In this document: piece by piece, positions 44,362-53,590 of the stretch
How positions within the stretch are numbered: the stretch's first letter is position 1
How the letters are laid out: every line of letters begins with the position of its first letter
Position numbers and translations under genes: made by a program
Origin: Streptomyces toxytricini
Lineage (GTDB): Bacteria > Actinomycetota > Actinomycetes > Streptomycetales > Streptomycetaceae
Direction of reading: 5' to 3'
NCBI RefSeq assembly: GCF_014649915.1
Contig: NZ_BMTY01000002.1
Span: 1-64,000 of the forward strand
DNA: 64,000 nt
The notes under the pieces: generated by a model
What the model was told of the DNA's origin: nothing
The model's input: only the letters and a program-made list of their open reading frames with translations
Databases searched by the model: none

Positions 44362-45192
44362 TTGACCGTCCATCCGCATCCCAGCCTCCAGCCCTATGCC
44401 GACGCGTGGACCCACTCCGTCGAGGCGATATCCGAGCTGGTCCTCCCGCTGACGGAGGGCGAGTGGAACCGGGCGACACCGTGCCCCGGGTGGTCGGTGC
44501 GGGACATCGTCTCGCACGTCATCGGCATCGAGACCGAGATGCTCGGCGACCCGCGGCCGATCCACACGCTGCCGCGGGACCTGCGGCACGTGGTGGACGA
44601 GTTCACCCGCTACATGGAGGTCCAGGTCGACGTCCGGCGGCACCACACCGCGCCGGAGATGACCTCGGAGCTGGAGTACACGATCATCCGGCGCGCCCGG
44701 CAGCTGCGGAACGAGAAGCGGGATCCGGCCACCATCGTGCGGGGGCCGCTCGGCGACCAGGTCACCCTGGAGACGGCGCTGCGGCTGCGGGCGTTCGACG
44801 TGTGGATCCACGAGCAGGACCTGCGGGCGGCGCTCGGCGTGCCGGGCAACTGGGACTCACCGGGCGCGTACGTGGCGCGGGACCTGATGCTGGCGCAGCT
44901 GCCGAAGGTCGTCGCGAAGGAGGCGGGCGCGCCCGCGCATTCGGCGGTCGTGGTGGACGTCCACGGGCCGGTGGAGTTCCTGCGGACGGTGCGCGTCGAC
45001 GGCGGCGGGCGCGGCAGCATCGACTCGACGCCCTCGCTCGGCCCGGCGGTCACGCTGGCGACGGACTGGGAGACGTACGTGCGGCTCGCGGCGGGCCGGG
45101 TCCGGCCGCACACGGTCGGCGACCGGCTGAAGGTCGAGGGCGACCAGGAGCTCGCGGACGCGATCCTCGCGAACTTCGCCGTCACGCCGTAG
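44362..45192 (+). CDS. Maleylpyruvate isomerase N-terminal/MDMPI family protein
   Basis: 276 residues. DinB-like helical bundle with LTEGEWNRATPCPGWSVRDIVSHVIGIE (typical PCPGWSVRDVVAH motif with metal His) and LRAFDVWIHEQDLRAALG, then an MDMPI C-terminal domain. Mycothiol-dependent transferases of this family exist; the reaction here is unknown. TTG 44362 is the start: GAGGGG lies at ideal spacing and upstream frame looks random. Ends overlap the convergent MFS gene by 11 bp. Confidence 0.88.
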   Translation: MTVHPHPSLQPYADAWTHSVEAISELVLPLTEGEWNRATPCPGWSVRDIVSHVIGIETEMLGDPRPIHTLPRDLRHVVDEFTRYMEVQVDVRRHHTAPEMTSELEYTIIRRARQLRNEKRDPATIVRGPLGDQVTLETALRLRAFDVWIHEQDLRAALGVPGNWDSPGAYVARDLMLAQLPKVVAKEAGAPAHSAVVVDVHGPVEFLRTVRVDGGGRGSIDSTPSLGPAVTLATDWETYVRLAAGRVRPHTVGDRLKVEGDQELADAILANFAVTP

Positions 45193-46609
45193 CGGCCGGT
45201 TGCGGCGCGGCCGCCGTGTGCCCGCGCTCGCCCTCGCTTGCGCGTTCGCGTTCGCGGGCCAGTGCGCGGCCGCGGAGCCGCAGGATTTGCGAGATGCCGA
45301 GGAGCTGCACGGCGAAGACCGAGGAGAAGGCGGCCCGGTAGTCGCCGCCGGTCGCGTCGAGCAGGACGCCGATCGCGAGCAGGGTGGTCATCGAGGCGAG
45401 GAAGCCGCCCATGTTGGTGAGGCCGGAGGCGGTGCCCTGCCGTTCGGCCGGGTTCGCGGGGCGGGCGAAGTCGAAGCCGATCATCGAGGCGGGCCCGCAC
45501 GTCCCGAGCACCGTGCACAGCGCGACCAGCAGCCACATCGGCGCGCGGCCGCCCGGCACGGCGAGGACGGCGGCCCACAGGGCGGCGGTGAGCGCGACCG
45601 TGCCCAGGGCGAGCGGCGCGCGGGCGCTCTGGCGGCGGCCTATGAGCTGGCCGTAGACCAGCCCGAAGAGCATGTTCGAGGCGACGATGAGGGTGAGCAG
45701 CCCGGCGGCGGTCGTCCGCGGCAGCCCCTGTGCCTCGACCAGGAACGGCATGCCCCACAACAGCAGGAACACCATCGCGGGGAACTGGGTGGTGAAGTGC
45801 ACCCACAGGCCGAGGCGGGTGCCGGGCTCGCGCCAGGAGTCCCGGATCCGGCTGCGGACGAACCCGGCCCGGCCGGTGCCCGGCACGGCGGCGGCCGCCG
45901 GGCACGCCCCGGTGCCCTCCGGGCCGTCCCGCAGGAACAGCACCAGCGGGACGAGCACCACCAGGCCGGCGGCGGCGCTGCCCGCGAACGCCGCCGCCCA
46001 GCCCAGCCCGTGCAGGACGGGCGCGAGGACGAGGGTGGACACGAGGTTGCCGGCCATGCCGACGAGCCCGGCGAGCTGCGCCATCAGCGGGGCGCGGCGG
46101 ACGGGGAACCAGCGGGTGCCCAGCCGCAGGACGGAGATGAAGGCCATGGCGTCGCCGCAGCCCAGGAGGGCGCGGGCGGCGAGCGCCGTCTCGTACGAGG
46201 GTGCGAGCGCGAAGCCGAGCTGGCCGGCGGTGAAGAGGACCGCGCCCAGGGTCAGCACCCGCTTGGTGCCGAGCCGGTCCACCATCAGGCCGACGGGGAC
46301 CTGCATGCCGGCGTAGACGAGGAGTTGGAGGAGGGAGAACGTCGACAGGGCGGACGCCGAGACGTGGAAGCGGTCCGCGGCCTCCAGGCCGGCGACGCCG
46401 AGGCTGGTCCGGAAGATGACGGCGGTGAAGTAGACGGCGACGCCGATGGACCAGACGGCCAGCGCCCGCCGGCCGCCCGGGGGCTCCGCGGGGACGGGGG
46501 CGGGTCCGGCGGCGGGCGCGGGGGACGGCCCGGCGGCGGGTTCGGAGGCAGCGGAGCCGGAGGCGGCGGGTTCGGAGGCAGCGGAGCCGGAGGCGGCGGG
46601 TCCGGTCAC
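45182..46609 (-). CDS. MFS transporter
   Basis: 475 residues. A disordered Ser/Ala/Pro N-terminus (about 50 residues, with a tandem repeat) precedes 12 helices. MFS motif A is visible (GLMVDRLGTKRVL) and a second-half counterpart (YGQLIGRRQSA). Family of the nitrate/sugar-phosphate-like or oxalate/formate-like facilitators; substrate unknown. GTG 46609 overlaps the stop of the GntR gene (GTGA), so the regulator and transporter form an operon. Confidence 0.9.
   Translation of the reverse strand: MTGPAASGSAASEPAASGSAASEPAAGPSPAPAAGPAPVPAEPPGGRRALAVWSIGVAVYFTAVIFRTSLGVAGLEAADRFHVSASALSTFSLLQLLVYAGMQVPVGLMVDRLGTKRVLTLGAVLFTAGQLGFALAPSYETALAARALLGCGDAMAFISVLRLGTRWFPVRRAPLMAQLAGLVGMAGNLVSTLVLAPVLHGLGWAAAFAGSAAAGLVVLVPLVLFLRDGPEGTGACPAAAAVPGTGRAGFVRSRIRDSWREPGTRLGLWVHFTTQFPAMVFLLLWGMPFLVEAQGLPRTTAAGLLTLIVASNMLFGLVYGQLIGRRQSARAPLALGTVALTAALWAAVLAVPGGRAPMWLLVALCTVLGTCGPASMIGFDFARPANPAERQGTASGLTNMGGFLASMTTLLAIGVLLDATGGDYRAAFSSVFAVQLLGISQILRLRGRALARERERASEGERGHTAAAPQPAATA
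46541..46600. repeat. Perfect 30-bp tandem duplication
   Basis: Two identical adjacent 30-bp copies in the MFS N-terminal coding region, giving the SGSAASEPAA repeat. Length variation here would stay in frame. Confidence 0.9.
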
Positions 46610-47295
46610 CGGCCGGTCCCCCGCACCAGTTCCCCGACGCGGCCCGCGTGGGCCCGTACGGCGGCGGCCGCCGCGTCCGCGTCCCCGGCGCGCAGGGCGG
46701 CCAGGATGCCCGCGTGCTCGGCCAGCGAGCGCTCCGCGCGGTCGGGCCGGTCGTGCAGCAGGGCGGTGCCCATCCGCAGCTGCCGGTCGCGCAGTTGGTC
46801 GTAGAGCCCGCTGAGGATGGCGTTGCCGGAGCCGCGGACGATCTCCGCGTGGAAGGCGCGGTCGGCGGCGGAGAACGCGGCCGCGTCGCCGGCGGCGGCG
46901 TGCCGGCGCTGCTCGCCGAGGAGCGCCTCCAGGCGGTCCAGCAGCGCGGGCGGCGCGGGGACGGCGCGGCGGACGGTGAACTCCTCGACGAGCAGCCGGG
47001 TTTCGACGACGTCGGCGATCTCCTGTGCGGAGACCGGCAGGACCAGCGCGCCCTTCTTCGGGTACAGCCGGAGCAGCCCCTCCGCCTGGAGCCGGAGCAG
47101 CGCCTCGCGCACGGGGGTGCGGGAGACGCCCACGGCGGCGGCGAGTCCGCCCTCGGTGAGCAGGGTGCCGCCCTCGTAGCGGCGGCCCAGGACGTGCTCC
47201 TTGACGTGCCGGTAGACGCGGTCGGCGGCGCTGGGGCCGGGCGCGGCGCCCGCGGAGGGGTCGGCGGCGGCGGTAGCGGGGGCGGAGGCGGGCAT
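46606..47295 (-). CDS. GntR-family regulator (FCD type)
   Basis: 229 residues. Winged helix about 22-90 (VYRHVKEHVLGRRYEGGTLLTEGGLAAAVGVSRTPVREALLRLQAEGLL), then the all-helical FCD effector domain (TRLLVEEFTVRRAV; FHAEIVRGSGNAILSGLYDQL; EHAGILAALRAGDADAAAAAVRAH) with the metal-site Asp/His positions. ATG 47295. It probably represses itself and the downstream MFS gene via the repeat at 47309-47330. Confidence 0.92.
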   Translation of the reverse strand: MPASAPATAAADPSAGAAPGPSAADRVYRHVKEHVLGRRYEGGTLLTEGGLAAAVGVSRTPVREALLRLQAEGLLRLYPKKGALVLPVSAQEIADVVETRLLVEEFTVRRAVPAPPALLDRLEALLGEQRRHAAAGDAAAFSAADRAFHAEIVRGSGNAILSGLYDQLRDRQLRMGTALLHDRPDRAERSLAEHAGILAALRAGDADAAAAAVRAHAGRVGELVRGTGR

Positions 47296-47308
47296 GCGCA
47301 CAGCATAG

Positions 47309-47330
47309 ATACATGTGTCATACATGTGTA
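47309..47330. promoter_or_regulatory. Putative GntR operator
   Basis: Two adjacent 11-bp direct repeats ATACATGTGTC and ATACATGTGTA, 14 bp before the GntR start. AT-rich against a GC-rich background, typical of an autoregulatory operator. Confidence 0.65.
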
Positions 47331-47443
47331 TGGCGTTCCATGATGCGGACGAGACGGGACCCGGCCCGCTGCATCGAAGGGTGTAGTCCCGCTTCGTCCA
47401 CCCGCACGACGTACGGGGCCGGGCCCGCCGGGACGCTTGAGCC

Positions 47444-48625
47444 ATGGCACACACCACCACCCTCCCCGGGAGCCGTGTGACCGCGACCCGGCTTCCGCTG
47501 CTGGACGTCCTGCGCGGCGCCGCCATCCTCGGCACGCTCATGACCAACGTCTGGATCTTCACCTCGCCCGGCTCCGAGTGGGGCGTGCTCCAGGGCGGTC
47601 TGGACGTCCCCGATCCGCTTGCGGACCCGTCCGCCGCGAACATCGCCGAGTCCGTGTTCCGCTTCCTGGCCGACGGCAAGTTCCTCGCCCTCCTGACCGT
47701 CCTGTTCGGCGTGGGGCTGGCCATCCAGTACGACTCAGCCGCCCGCCGCGGCGAGCCGTGGCCGGGCCGGTACCCGCGGCGGGCGGCGTTCCTGTTCCTG
47801 GAGGGCACGGTCCACTTCGTGCTCGTCTTCGCCTGGGACGTGCTGATGGGGTACGCGGTCACCGCGCTCCTGGTCGCCTGGCTGCTGGCCCGCTCCGAGC
47901 GGGTGCGCAGCGCGGTGATGTGGACGGCGGGCGGCCTGCACCTCCTCCTCGTCGGGCTGCTGACCCTCGCCCTCGCGGCCTCGCCCGACGGGGCGGACCG
48001 CCGGCCCGACCCGGAGGCCGTCGGCCTGTACGCCGACGGAAGCTGGGCCGACCAGATCCGCTTCCGCCTCGACAACGCCCTCGCCCTGCGCATCGAGCCC
48101 GTCGCCACCTTCGGCCTGCTCGTCTTCCTCTTCCTGCTGGGCGTACGCCTCTACCGGGCCGGCGCGTTCGCGCCCACCGGCGCCGGGCGCCGCATCCGCA
48201 GCCGGATGGCCCGCTGGGGCCTCGGCGCGGGCCTGCCGCTCGGGGCGGCGGCCTGGCTCGGCGGGGACGACTTCTTCTTCCTCGGGCGGTACGCCGTCGC
48301 GCCGCTCGTCGCGGTCGGCTACATCGGCCTCATCGGCTGGGTCCTCGACCGCTTCTCCGTCCCCGGTGCGGCCGCGCTCGGCGCGATCGGCCGGACCGCG
48401 CTGTCCGCGTACGTCGGCCAGAACGTGCTGTGCATGCTGGCCTGCTACGGCTTCGGGCTGGGCCTCGCCGGCCGGCTCGCCGGGTCCGGCCCGTGGTGGG
48501 TGATGGGGCTGTGGGCGGCGGTGTCGGCGGCGCTGGCCGCCGGGTCCGTGCTGTGGCTGCGGCGCTTCGACCGCGGCCCGCTGGAGGCGGTGCAGCACCG
48601 GCTGATCGGCCGGCGCCGGTCCTGA
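47444..48625 (+). CDS. DUF418 family membrane protein
   Basis: 393 residues: RLPLLDVLRGAAILGTLMTNVWIFTSP at the N-terminus (DUF418 start), then about ten helices including FLALLTVLFGVGLAIQYDSAARRG, FLEGTVHFVLVFAWDVLMGYAVTALLV and the C-terminal GRTALSAYVGQNVLCMLACYGFGLGL. The function of DUF418 is not known. Divergent from the GntR gene. Confidence 0.9.
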   Translation: MAHTTTLPGSRVTATRLPLLDVLRGAAILGTLMTNVWIFTSPGSEWGVLQGGLDVPDPLADPSAANIAESVFRFLADGKFLALLTVLFGVGLAIQYDSAARRGEPWPGRYPRRAAFLFLEGTVHFVLVFAWDVLMGYAVTALLVAWLLARSERVRSAVMWTAGGLHLLLVGLLTLALAASPDGADRRPDPEAVGLYADGSWADQIRFRLDNALALRIEPVATFGLLVFLFLLGVRLYRAGAFAPTGAGRRIRSRMARWGLGAGLPLGAAAWLGGDDFFFLGRYAVAPLVAVGYIGLIGWVLDRFSVPGAAALGAIGRTALSAYVGQNVLCMLACYGFGLGLAGRLAGSGPWWVMGLWAAVSAALAAGSVLWLRRFDRGPLEAVQHRLIGRRRS

Positions 48626-48676
48626 CCCCCCGGCCTGCCCGGGCGGACGGGGTCCTCGTACGGGGGCCGCATCCGC

Positions 48677-50575
48677 TCAGGCGGAGCCGATCACCCGCCC
48701 CTCGTGCCAGCCCGCCCCGTCCCGCCAGTAGTGCTGGAGGCGGCGGTCGGTGCGCAGGACGACGGCCTCCAGGTTGAAGCCGAAGCTGCCCTGGAGCATG
48801 CCGGTGACGGCCTGCACGCCCTGCCCGAAGACGGCGCTGCGGCTCCAGGCGGACCCTGCGGCGGCGCTGCGCCGCCAGTGCTCGACGCGGCCGCCGGCGA
48901 CGGCGACGCACAGCTCGTACGTGCCGGCGGCGTCCTCGTCTGCGGCCCCGTCCTGGCCCTCGATCATGCAGGGGGCGGAGGCGGCGCCGCTGCCGAAGAC
49001 CTCGCCGGGCCGCCAGGCGAAGCCGTTCGGGTCGTCGCGCCACCACCGCTGCATCCGGCCGTCCGCGCGCGCGGCGACGAGGTCGAGGCAGCGGCTGCGG
49101 GTCTGGACGAGGGCGGGCCCGCAGTGGGCGATGCCGGAGGCGAAGCGGCCGCCGTCGTTCCACGTCCAGGGGGCGCCGTTGATCCGCCACCAGTGGTTCA
49201 GGCGGCCGTCGGCGGTGCGGACGACCACCTCGAAGTTGCCGGGCTTGCCGTAGTCGCTCTGGATGAACGCCGGCGTGGAGCCGACCGCGGCGTCGCCGGG
49301 GCCGAACGCGCCGCCGTCGCGCCAGGATCCGGCGGACTGCTCGAAGTACCAGTGGCGCAGCCGGCCGCCGGTCGTGACGTGCAGCGTCTCCATGTTGCGG
49401 TTGTAGGTGGAGCCGGTGAAGGCCGGCTGGCCGGAGGCGTCCCCCGCGAAGACGGCGGCGCGGGCCCAGGGGAAGGGGGCGTCGCCCTCGCGCCACCAGT
49501 GCCGCAGGCGGCCGCCGCCGGCGGTGGCGACCATCTCGAAGTTGCGGTGGGCGCGCCCGTTGCCGCTCTCGTAGACGTTGCCGGAGTGCAGGCGGCGCCT
49601 GGACCAGGGGTCGACGTCGGTGCCGGTCAGCCCGCACTTGGCCCAGTGGTCGACGCCGGACTCCCCGTACGCGATCCGGCCGTAGCCGCCGACGTGGTGG
49701 AGCGGCCCCCACGAGTTCTTGAACAGCCAGCAGCCCGCGGCGTCGTCGTAGCCGACGACCAGGACGCAGTGCCCGCCGGCGGGGCGCCCGCCGGTGCGGT
49801 GGTAGACGCCCGCGCCGAGCGCGGGGAAGTCGTCGTCCACGTCGAGGCAGGCGGTGAGCGGGCCGACGGTGTCGAGCCAGACCTTCTGCTGCTCGGTGTC
49901 GCCGAGGCGGACGTACCCGCCGATGCGGACGGTCCGGCCCGACCGGTCCCAGCTGGGCGTGTACTCGGCGCGCCAGCCGCCCTGCCGGTCGGCGGGCACG
50001 GACGGCGGGGGCGGGGACCAGTGCCAGCAGTCCGGGTCGGCGATGCCGCCGTTCTCCCGGATCCAGTCGAGGGCCGTCTCCGGGCCGGAGCCCTGCCCGC
50101 AGGCCAGGCGCAGCCCGTCGTGGACGTCGCCCGGGGAGCGCTCCGCCCACACGCAGTGCTCGATCCGCGCCATCGACTCGACCAGGCCGGCGGCGCCGAA
50201 CGCCCCGCAGGAGCTGCACGGCGCCTGGTCCTTGACCTTCGTCAGCCACGGCCGGCCCCAGCGGCCGCGCCAGTCGACCGCTGCCGGGCGCGCCCCCGGC
50301 AGCGGGCCGCGGCCGGGGCCGAGCAGGCCGTGCGCGGCGCGGCGCCGGGTCAGGTGCGGGTTCGCGCTCGGCCGGCCGGCGAGGGCGCGCAGGTCGACGG
50401 TGCCGGCCTCGGCGGCGGTCGTCGGCTTCGCCCCGGCGTCCAGGCCGAGCGGCGGCCGCGGCAGCGGTTCGCCGTCGGCGAGGTGCTCCAGCACCGACCA
50501 GCGGGCCCCGAGCGAGGCGAGCCTCGCCCGCAGCTCCCCCGCGGTGCGGGCGGACCCGTTCGACTGCTCCGGCAT
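48677..50575 (-). CDS. Papain-like (C1) cysteine protease fused to a beta-propeller/lectin-like repeat domain
   Basis: 632 residues. The C1 domain about 95-310 has oxyanion Gln117 (KVKDQAPC), nucleophile Cys123 (SSCGAF, with Gly instead of the usual Trp), His269 (GGHCVLVVGYD) and Asn287 (FKNSWGP). A C-terminal half follows with seven or so repeats of about 45 residues, each with a (L/M/V)xHW(W/Y)R core, such as GGRLRHWWREGDAPFPWARA and DGRLNHWWRINGAPWTWNDGG. This suggests a PLL-like sugar-binding propeller. No signal peptide is seen from ATG 50575 or from an upstream ATG at 50602. Role unknown. Confidence 0.85.
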   Translation of the reverse strand: MPEQSNGSARTAGELRARLASLGARWSVLEHLADGEPLPRPPLGLDAGAKPTTAAEAGTVDLRALAGRPSANPHLTRRRAAHGLLGPGRGPLPGARPAAVDWRGRWGRPWLTKVKDQAPCSSCGAFGAAGLVESMARIEHCVWAERSPGDVHDGLRLACGQGSGPETALDWIRENGGIADPDCWHWSPPPPSVPADRQGGWRAEYTPSWDRSGRTVRIGGYVRLGDTEQQKVWLDTVGPLTACLDVDDDFPALGAGVYHRTGGRPAGGHCVLVVGYDDAAGCWLFKNSWGPLHHVGGYGRIAYGESGVDHWAKCGLTGTDVDPWSRRRLHSGNVYESGNGRAHRNFEMVATAGGGRLRHWWREGDAPFPWARAAVFAGDASGQPAFTGSTYNRNMETLHVTTGGRLRHWYFEQSAGSWRDGGAFGPGDAAVGSTPAFIQSDYGKPGNFEVVVRTADGRLNHWWRINGAPWTWNDGGRFASGIAHCGPALVQTRSRCLDLVAARADGRMQRWWRDDPNGFAWRPGEVFGSGAASAPCMIEGQDGAADEDAAGTYELCVAVAGGRVEHWRRSAAAGSAWSRSAVFGQGVQAVTGMLQGSFGFNLEAVVLRTDRRLQHYWRDGAGWHEGRVIGSA

Positions 50576-50708
50576 GGCGGCCCCCCGGCTGCTGCGCTGC
50601 ATACAAGACCCGGGAGCGTCCCCCCGCGGCCGGGCCGCGTCAAGGGAGCCCGCGCGGTCGCGCGGACGCACGGGGGTCGTACACCGGGCGCCCGGCGCGC
50701 GCCCCCGG

Positions 50709-52208
50709 TCAGGCCGGGGTGGTGGGGCGTACGGGGGCCTCCGCGGGAGCGGGGGCGGCAGTGGCGTCGGGGGCGGGGCCGGCCGGCCGCGGGCGGCGGT
50801 CGGGGCGCAGGCCGTACAGGGCCCAGGGGACGGCCAGGAGGAACACCGCGCAGGCCGCCTCGAAGGCGAAGGCGTACCCGCCGGTCGCGGCGTGCGGGTC
50901 CCCCGTGGCGAGCAGGGCGGCGGTGCGGGCCTCGGCGGCGGAGGTGGTCAGCGCGAGGCTGGCGGTGGGGCCGGCCAGGATGGCCGTGTTGACGACCGCC
51001 CCGGCCAGGGCGGACTGCCCGTCGGGGACCCCGCCGACGGCGCCGACGACGGCCGCGGAGACGAGGGTTCCGCTGCCGGCGGCGAGGACCGCCAGCCCGG
51101 CGAGGACCGCGGCCTCGGAGCCCGTGCGCAGCCCGGCGGCGCCGATCAGGCCCAGCCCGGCGGCGACGGCGGCGAGAGCGCCCGCCGCGACGGTGCGCAC
51201 CCCGAGGCGGGCGACGGTGCGCCCCGCGGTGAAGCCGACGCCGAGCAGCACCGCGCTGTACGGGACGAACGCGAGGGCGTTCTGCAGCCCGGTCCAGCCG
51301 CGCTCCTGCTGGAACCACAGGGCGAGGAGGAAGGCGGTGCTCGCGCCGATCGCCGGGCCGAGCAGTGCGCACACCAGGGCCGTCGCCCTGCGGCGGGAGG
51401 CGAGGAAGCCGGGAGGCAGCAGCGGGGCCGGGGACCGCCGCTGCGCGGCGGCGAACGCGGCGAGCAGGACGGCCCCGAGGGCGAGCGGGCCGAGGACGGC
51501 GGCGGCGGTCCAGCCGTGCGGGCCTGCCATGACGAGGCCGTACCCGAGGGAGCACAGGGCGAGCGTGCCGAGGACGGCGCCCGGCAGGTCCGGGGGGACC
51601 CGTACGGGCGCGGGCCCCGCCGGCAGGAAGCGCGGCGCGAGGGCCAGGGCCGCGGCGGCGACGGCCCCGAGCACGCCGAAGCTCCACCGCCAGCCCGGCC
51701 AGGAGGTGAGGAGCCCGCTGAGGACGATGCCGGCGGCGGCGCCCAGGCTGCTCAGCAGCCCCCACCGGGCCAGGGCCGCGGATCGGGCGGGGCCCTCGGG
51801 GTGGACGGCCCGCAGCAGGGCCATGGCGGCGGGGGCGGCCATGGCGGCGCCGCAGCCCTGGAGGAAGCGGGCACCGAGGACGAACGGCGGGGCGGGGGCG
51901 AGGGCCGCGGCCAGCGAGGCGGCGGCGAACAGGGCGGTGCCCCGGCAGAACAGGCGGCGCGGGCCGGTCCGGTCGGCCAGGCGCCCGCCCAGCAGGAGGA
52001 GCCCGCTGAAGGCGAGCCCGTAGGCGGAGCTGTCGAGGACCAGGTCGATGCGGCCGAGGCCGAGCTCCCGCGCCATGGCCGGCCCGGCGGCGAACGTCAC
52101 CGACACCGAGGCGTTGAGCAGCAGTTGCACGGAGGCCAGCAGCGCGAAGGGCGCCCAGCCGGTCCGCTGCGGCGCGGCCGCGGGCGCGGGCTGCGGGGGG
52201 TGGTCCAT
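50709..52208 (-). CDS. MFS transporter (DHA2-like, 14-TM drug exporter type)
   Basis: 499 residues, about 14 helices. Motif A GGRLADRTGPRRLF and the motif C-like segment in helix 5 (GAAAGIVLSGLLTSWPGWRWSF), seen in proton-driven multidrug exporters. The substrate is unknown. The next gene on this strand is 48677, and the gene upstream is the quinone oxidoreductase at 52361, with a 152-bp gap. Confidence 0.9.
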   Translation of the reverse strand: MDHPPQPAPAAAPQRTGWAPFALLASVQLLLNASVSVTFAAGPAMARELGLGRIDLVLDSSAYGLAFSGLLLLGGRLADRTGPRRLFCRGTALFAAASLAAALAPAPPFVLGARFLQGCGAAMAAPAAMALLRAVHPEGPARSAALARWGLLSSLGAAAGIVLSGLLTSWPGWRWSFGVLGAVAAAALALAPRFLPAGPAPVRVPPDLPGAVLGTLALCSLGYGLVMAGPHGWTAAAVLGPLALGAVLLAAFAAAQRRSPAPLLPPGFLASRRRATALVCALLGPAIGASTAFLLALWFQQERGWTGLQNALAFVPYSAVLLGVGFTAGRTVARLGVRTVAAGALAAVAAGLGLIGAAGLRTGSEAAVLAGLAVLAAGSGTLVSAAVVGAVGGVPDGQSALAGAVVNTAILAGPTASLALTTSAAEARTAALLATGDPHAATGGYAFAFEAACAVFLLAVPWALYGLRPDRRPRPAGPAPDATAAPAPAEAPVRPTTPA

Positions 52209-52360
52209 GCGGCGAGTCTCGCAGCGGGCGGCGGGGGCGGCGCCGTGCCGCGGGTCAGTGCGTCAGGTCGGCCCGGCGGGCGTACGGGGCGGGCCCTGGG
52301 GGCGCGGTGCGTGCGGGCGCGCGCCCCTGCCGGGCCGGGTTGGCGCGTACTCCCGGGGCG

Positions 52361-53344
52361 TCAGGACTCCTTGGGCAGCAGGACGACGCGGCTGCCGTGG
52401 AGTTCGCCGTCCTCGAGGCGCCGGTGGGTGCGGGCCGCCTCGGACAGCGGGACGCGCTCGACGGAGCGGGCGCGCAGCCTGCCGCTGCCCATCAGGCGGT
52501 TGATCGCGACGGCGGCCTCGGCGAGTTCGGCGGTGGTGGCGTGGGAGATGACGAAGCCGACGACGGAGCCGTCCTTCATGTAGAGCGGTCCGGCGGGCAG
52601 GACGGGCTGCGAACGGGCCCCGGCGAGGAGCACGATGCGCCCGCGCGGGGCGAGCACGTCCACGGCGGCGGCCAGGTCGTTCGCGCCGGAGGTGTCGATG
52701 TGGACGTCGATCCCGCCGGGGCTGCACTCGCGGATCCGCGCGGCCAGGTCCGGGTCGCGGTAGTCGAGCACCTCGGCGGCGCCCAGGGACCGGCAGTGCT
52801 CCGCGTCGCGGGCGGCGGCGGTGGCGACGACCCGGGCGCCGGCCTCGACGGCCATGGTCACCAGGGCGCTGCCCACGTTCCCTCCGGCGCCGGCGACGAG
52901 CACGGTCTCGCCGGGGCGCACCCGGCCGTGGGTGAACAGCGCCAGGTAGGCGGTGCCCGCGGGATGCACGACGGCCACGGCCTCGGCCGCGTCGACGCCG
53001 GGCGGCAGGTGGTAGAGCCGGTCGACGGGGACGACGGCCTGCTCGGCGGCGGCACCCTGGCGTCCGCCGTGGCCCAGGCTGTTGCACCAGACGCGGTCGC
53101 CGGGGGCGAACCCGGGGGCGCCGGGCCCCGCGGAGACGACGGTGCCGACGAGGTCGCGGCTCACTGCGAACGGGAAGTCGACGGGGGTGCGGAAGAGCCC
53201 GGACCGCACGAAGGTGTCGACCGGGTTGACGGAGACCGCCTCGACGTCGACGAGGACGTCGGTCGGGCCGGGCACCGGCGGGTCGATCTCGCCGTAGCGG
53301 ATGTTCTCGGCGGGGCCCAGTTCTCGGATGAAGGCTGCACGCAT
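52361..53344 (-). CDS. NADPH:quinone oxidoreductase-type alcohol dehydrogenase (zinc-free MDR)
   Basis: 327 residues. GroES-like N-half (AVSVNPVDTFVRSGLF; RDLVGTVVSAGPGAPGFAPGDRVW) and Rossmann C-half (VLVAGAGGNVGSALVTMAVEAGARVVAT). The zinc-ligand Cys of true alcohol dehydrogenases is absent, so a one- or two-electron quinone or enone reductase is expected. It lies beside the FMN reductase gene, but a terminator separates them and no TetR operator lies upstream, so it may not belong to that regulon. Confidence 0.9.
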   Translation of the reverse strand: MRAAFIRELGPAENIRYGEIDPPVPGPTDVLVDVEAVSVNPVDTFVRSGLFRTPVDFPFAVSRDLVGTVVSAGPGAPGFAPGDRVWCNSLGHGGRQGAAAEQAVVPVDRLYHLPPGVDAAEAVAVVHPAGTAYLALFTHGRVRPGETVLVAGAGGNVGSALVTMAVEAGARVVATAAARDAEHCRSLGAAEVLDYRDPDLAARIRECSPGGIDVHIDTSGANDLAAAVDVLAPRGRIVLLAGARSQPVLPAGPLYMKDGSVVGFVISHATTAELAEAAVAINRLMGSGRLRARSVERVPLSEAARTHRRLEDGELHGSRVVLLPKES

Positions 53345-53441
53345 GGCCCGATCCTCGCAAGACCGGGGGGAGTCGGGGCAGCACCCCGACGAGGCTTCGT
53401 CAACTCCCCCGGCAGCGGGCCCGTTGCGGGGGCCGGGGGCG

Positions 53442-53481
53442 CCGAAGGGCCGCCCGCGGGGGTTGGGGGGCGGCCCTTCGG
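53442..53481 (-). terminator. Terminator of the FMN reductase gene
   Basis: Inverted repeat CCGAAGGGCCGCCC / GGGCGGCCCTTCGG with a 12-nt loop, downstream of the stop at 53591. Confidence 0.85.
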
Positions 53482-53590
53482 AGAGGGGGGTGTGGAGCAG
53501 CGGAGCGGCGGTCTCCGGCTTGGGGGGGGGCGGACCGGCGGGTGGGGTGGGGTGTCGCCGGTCCGCCCGGGGAGGGTCAGCGGGTCGGGG

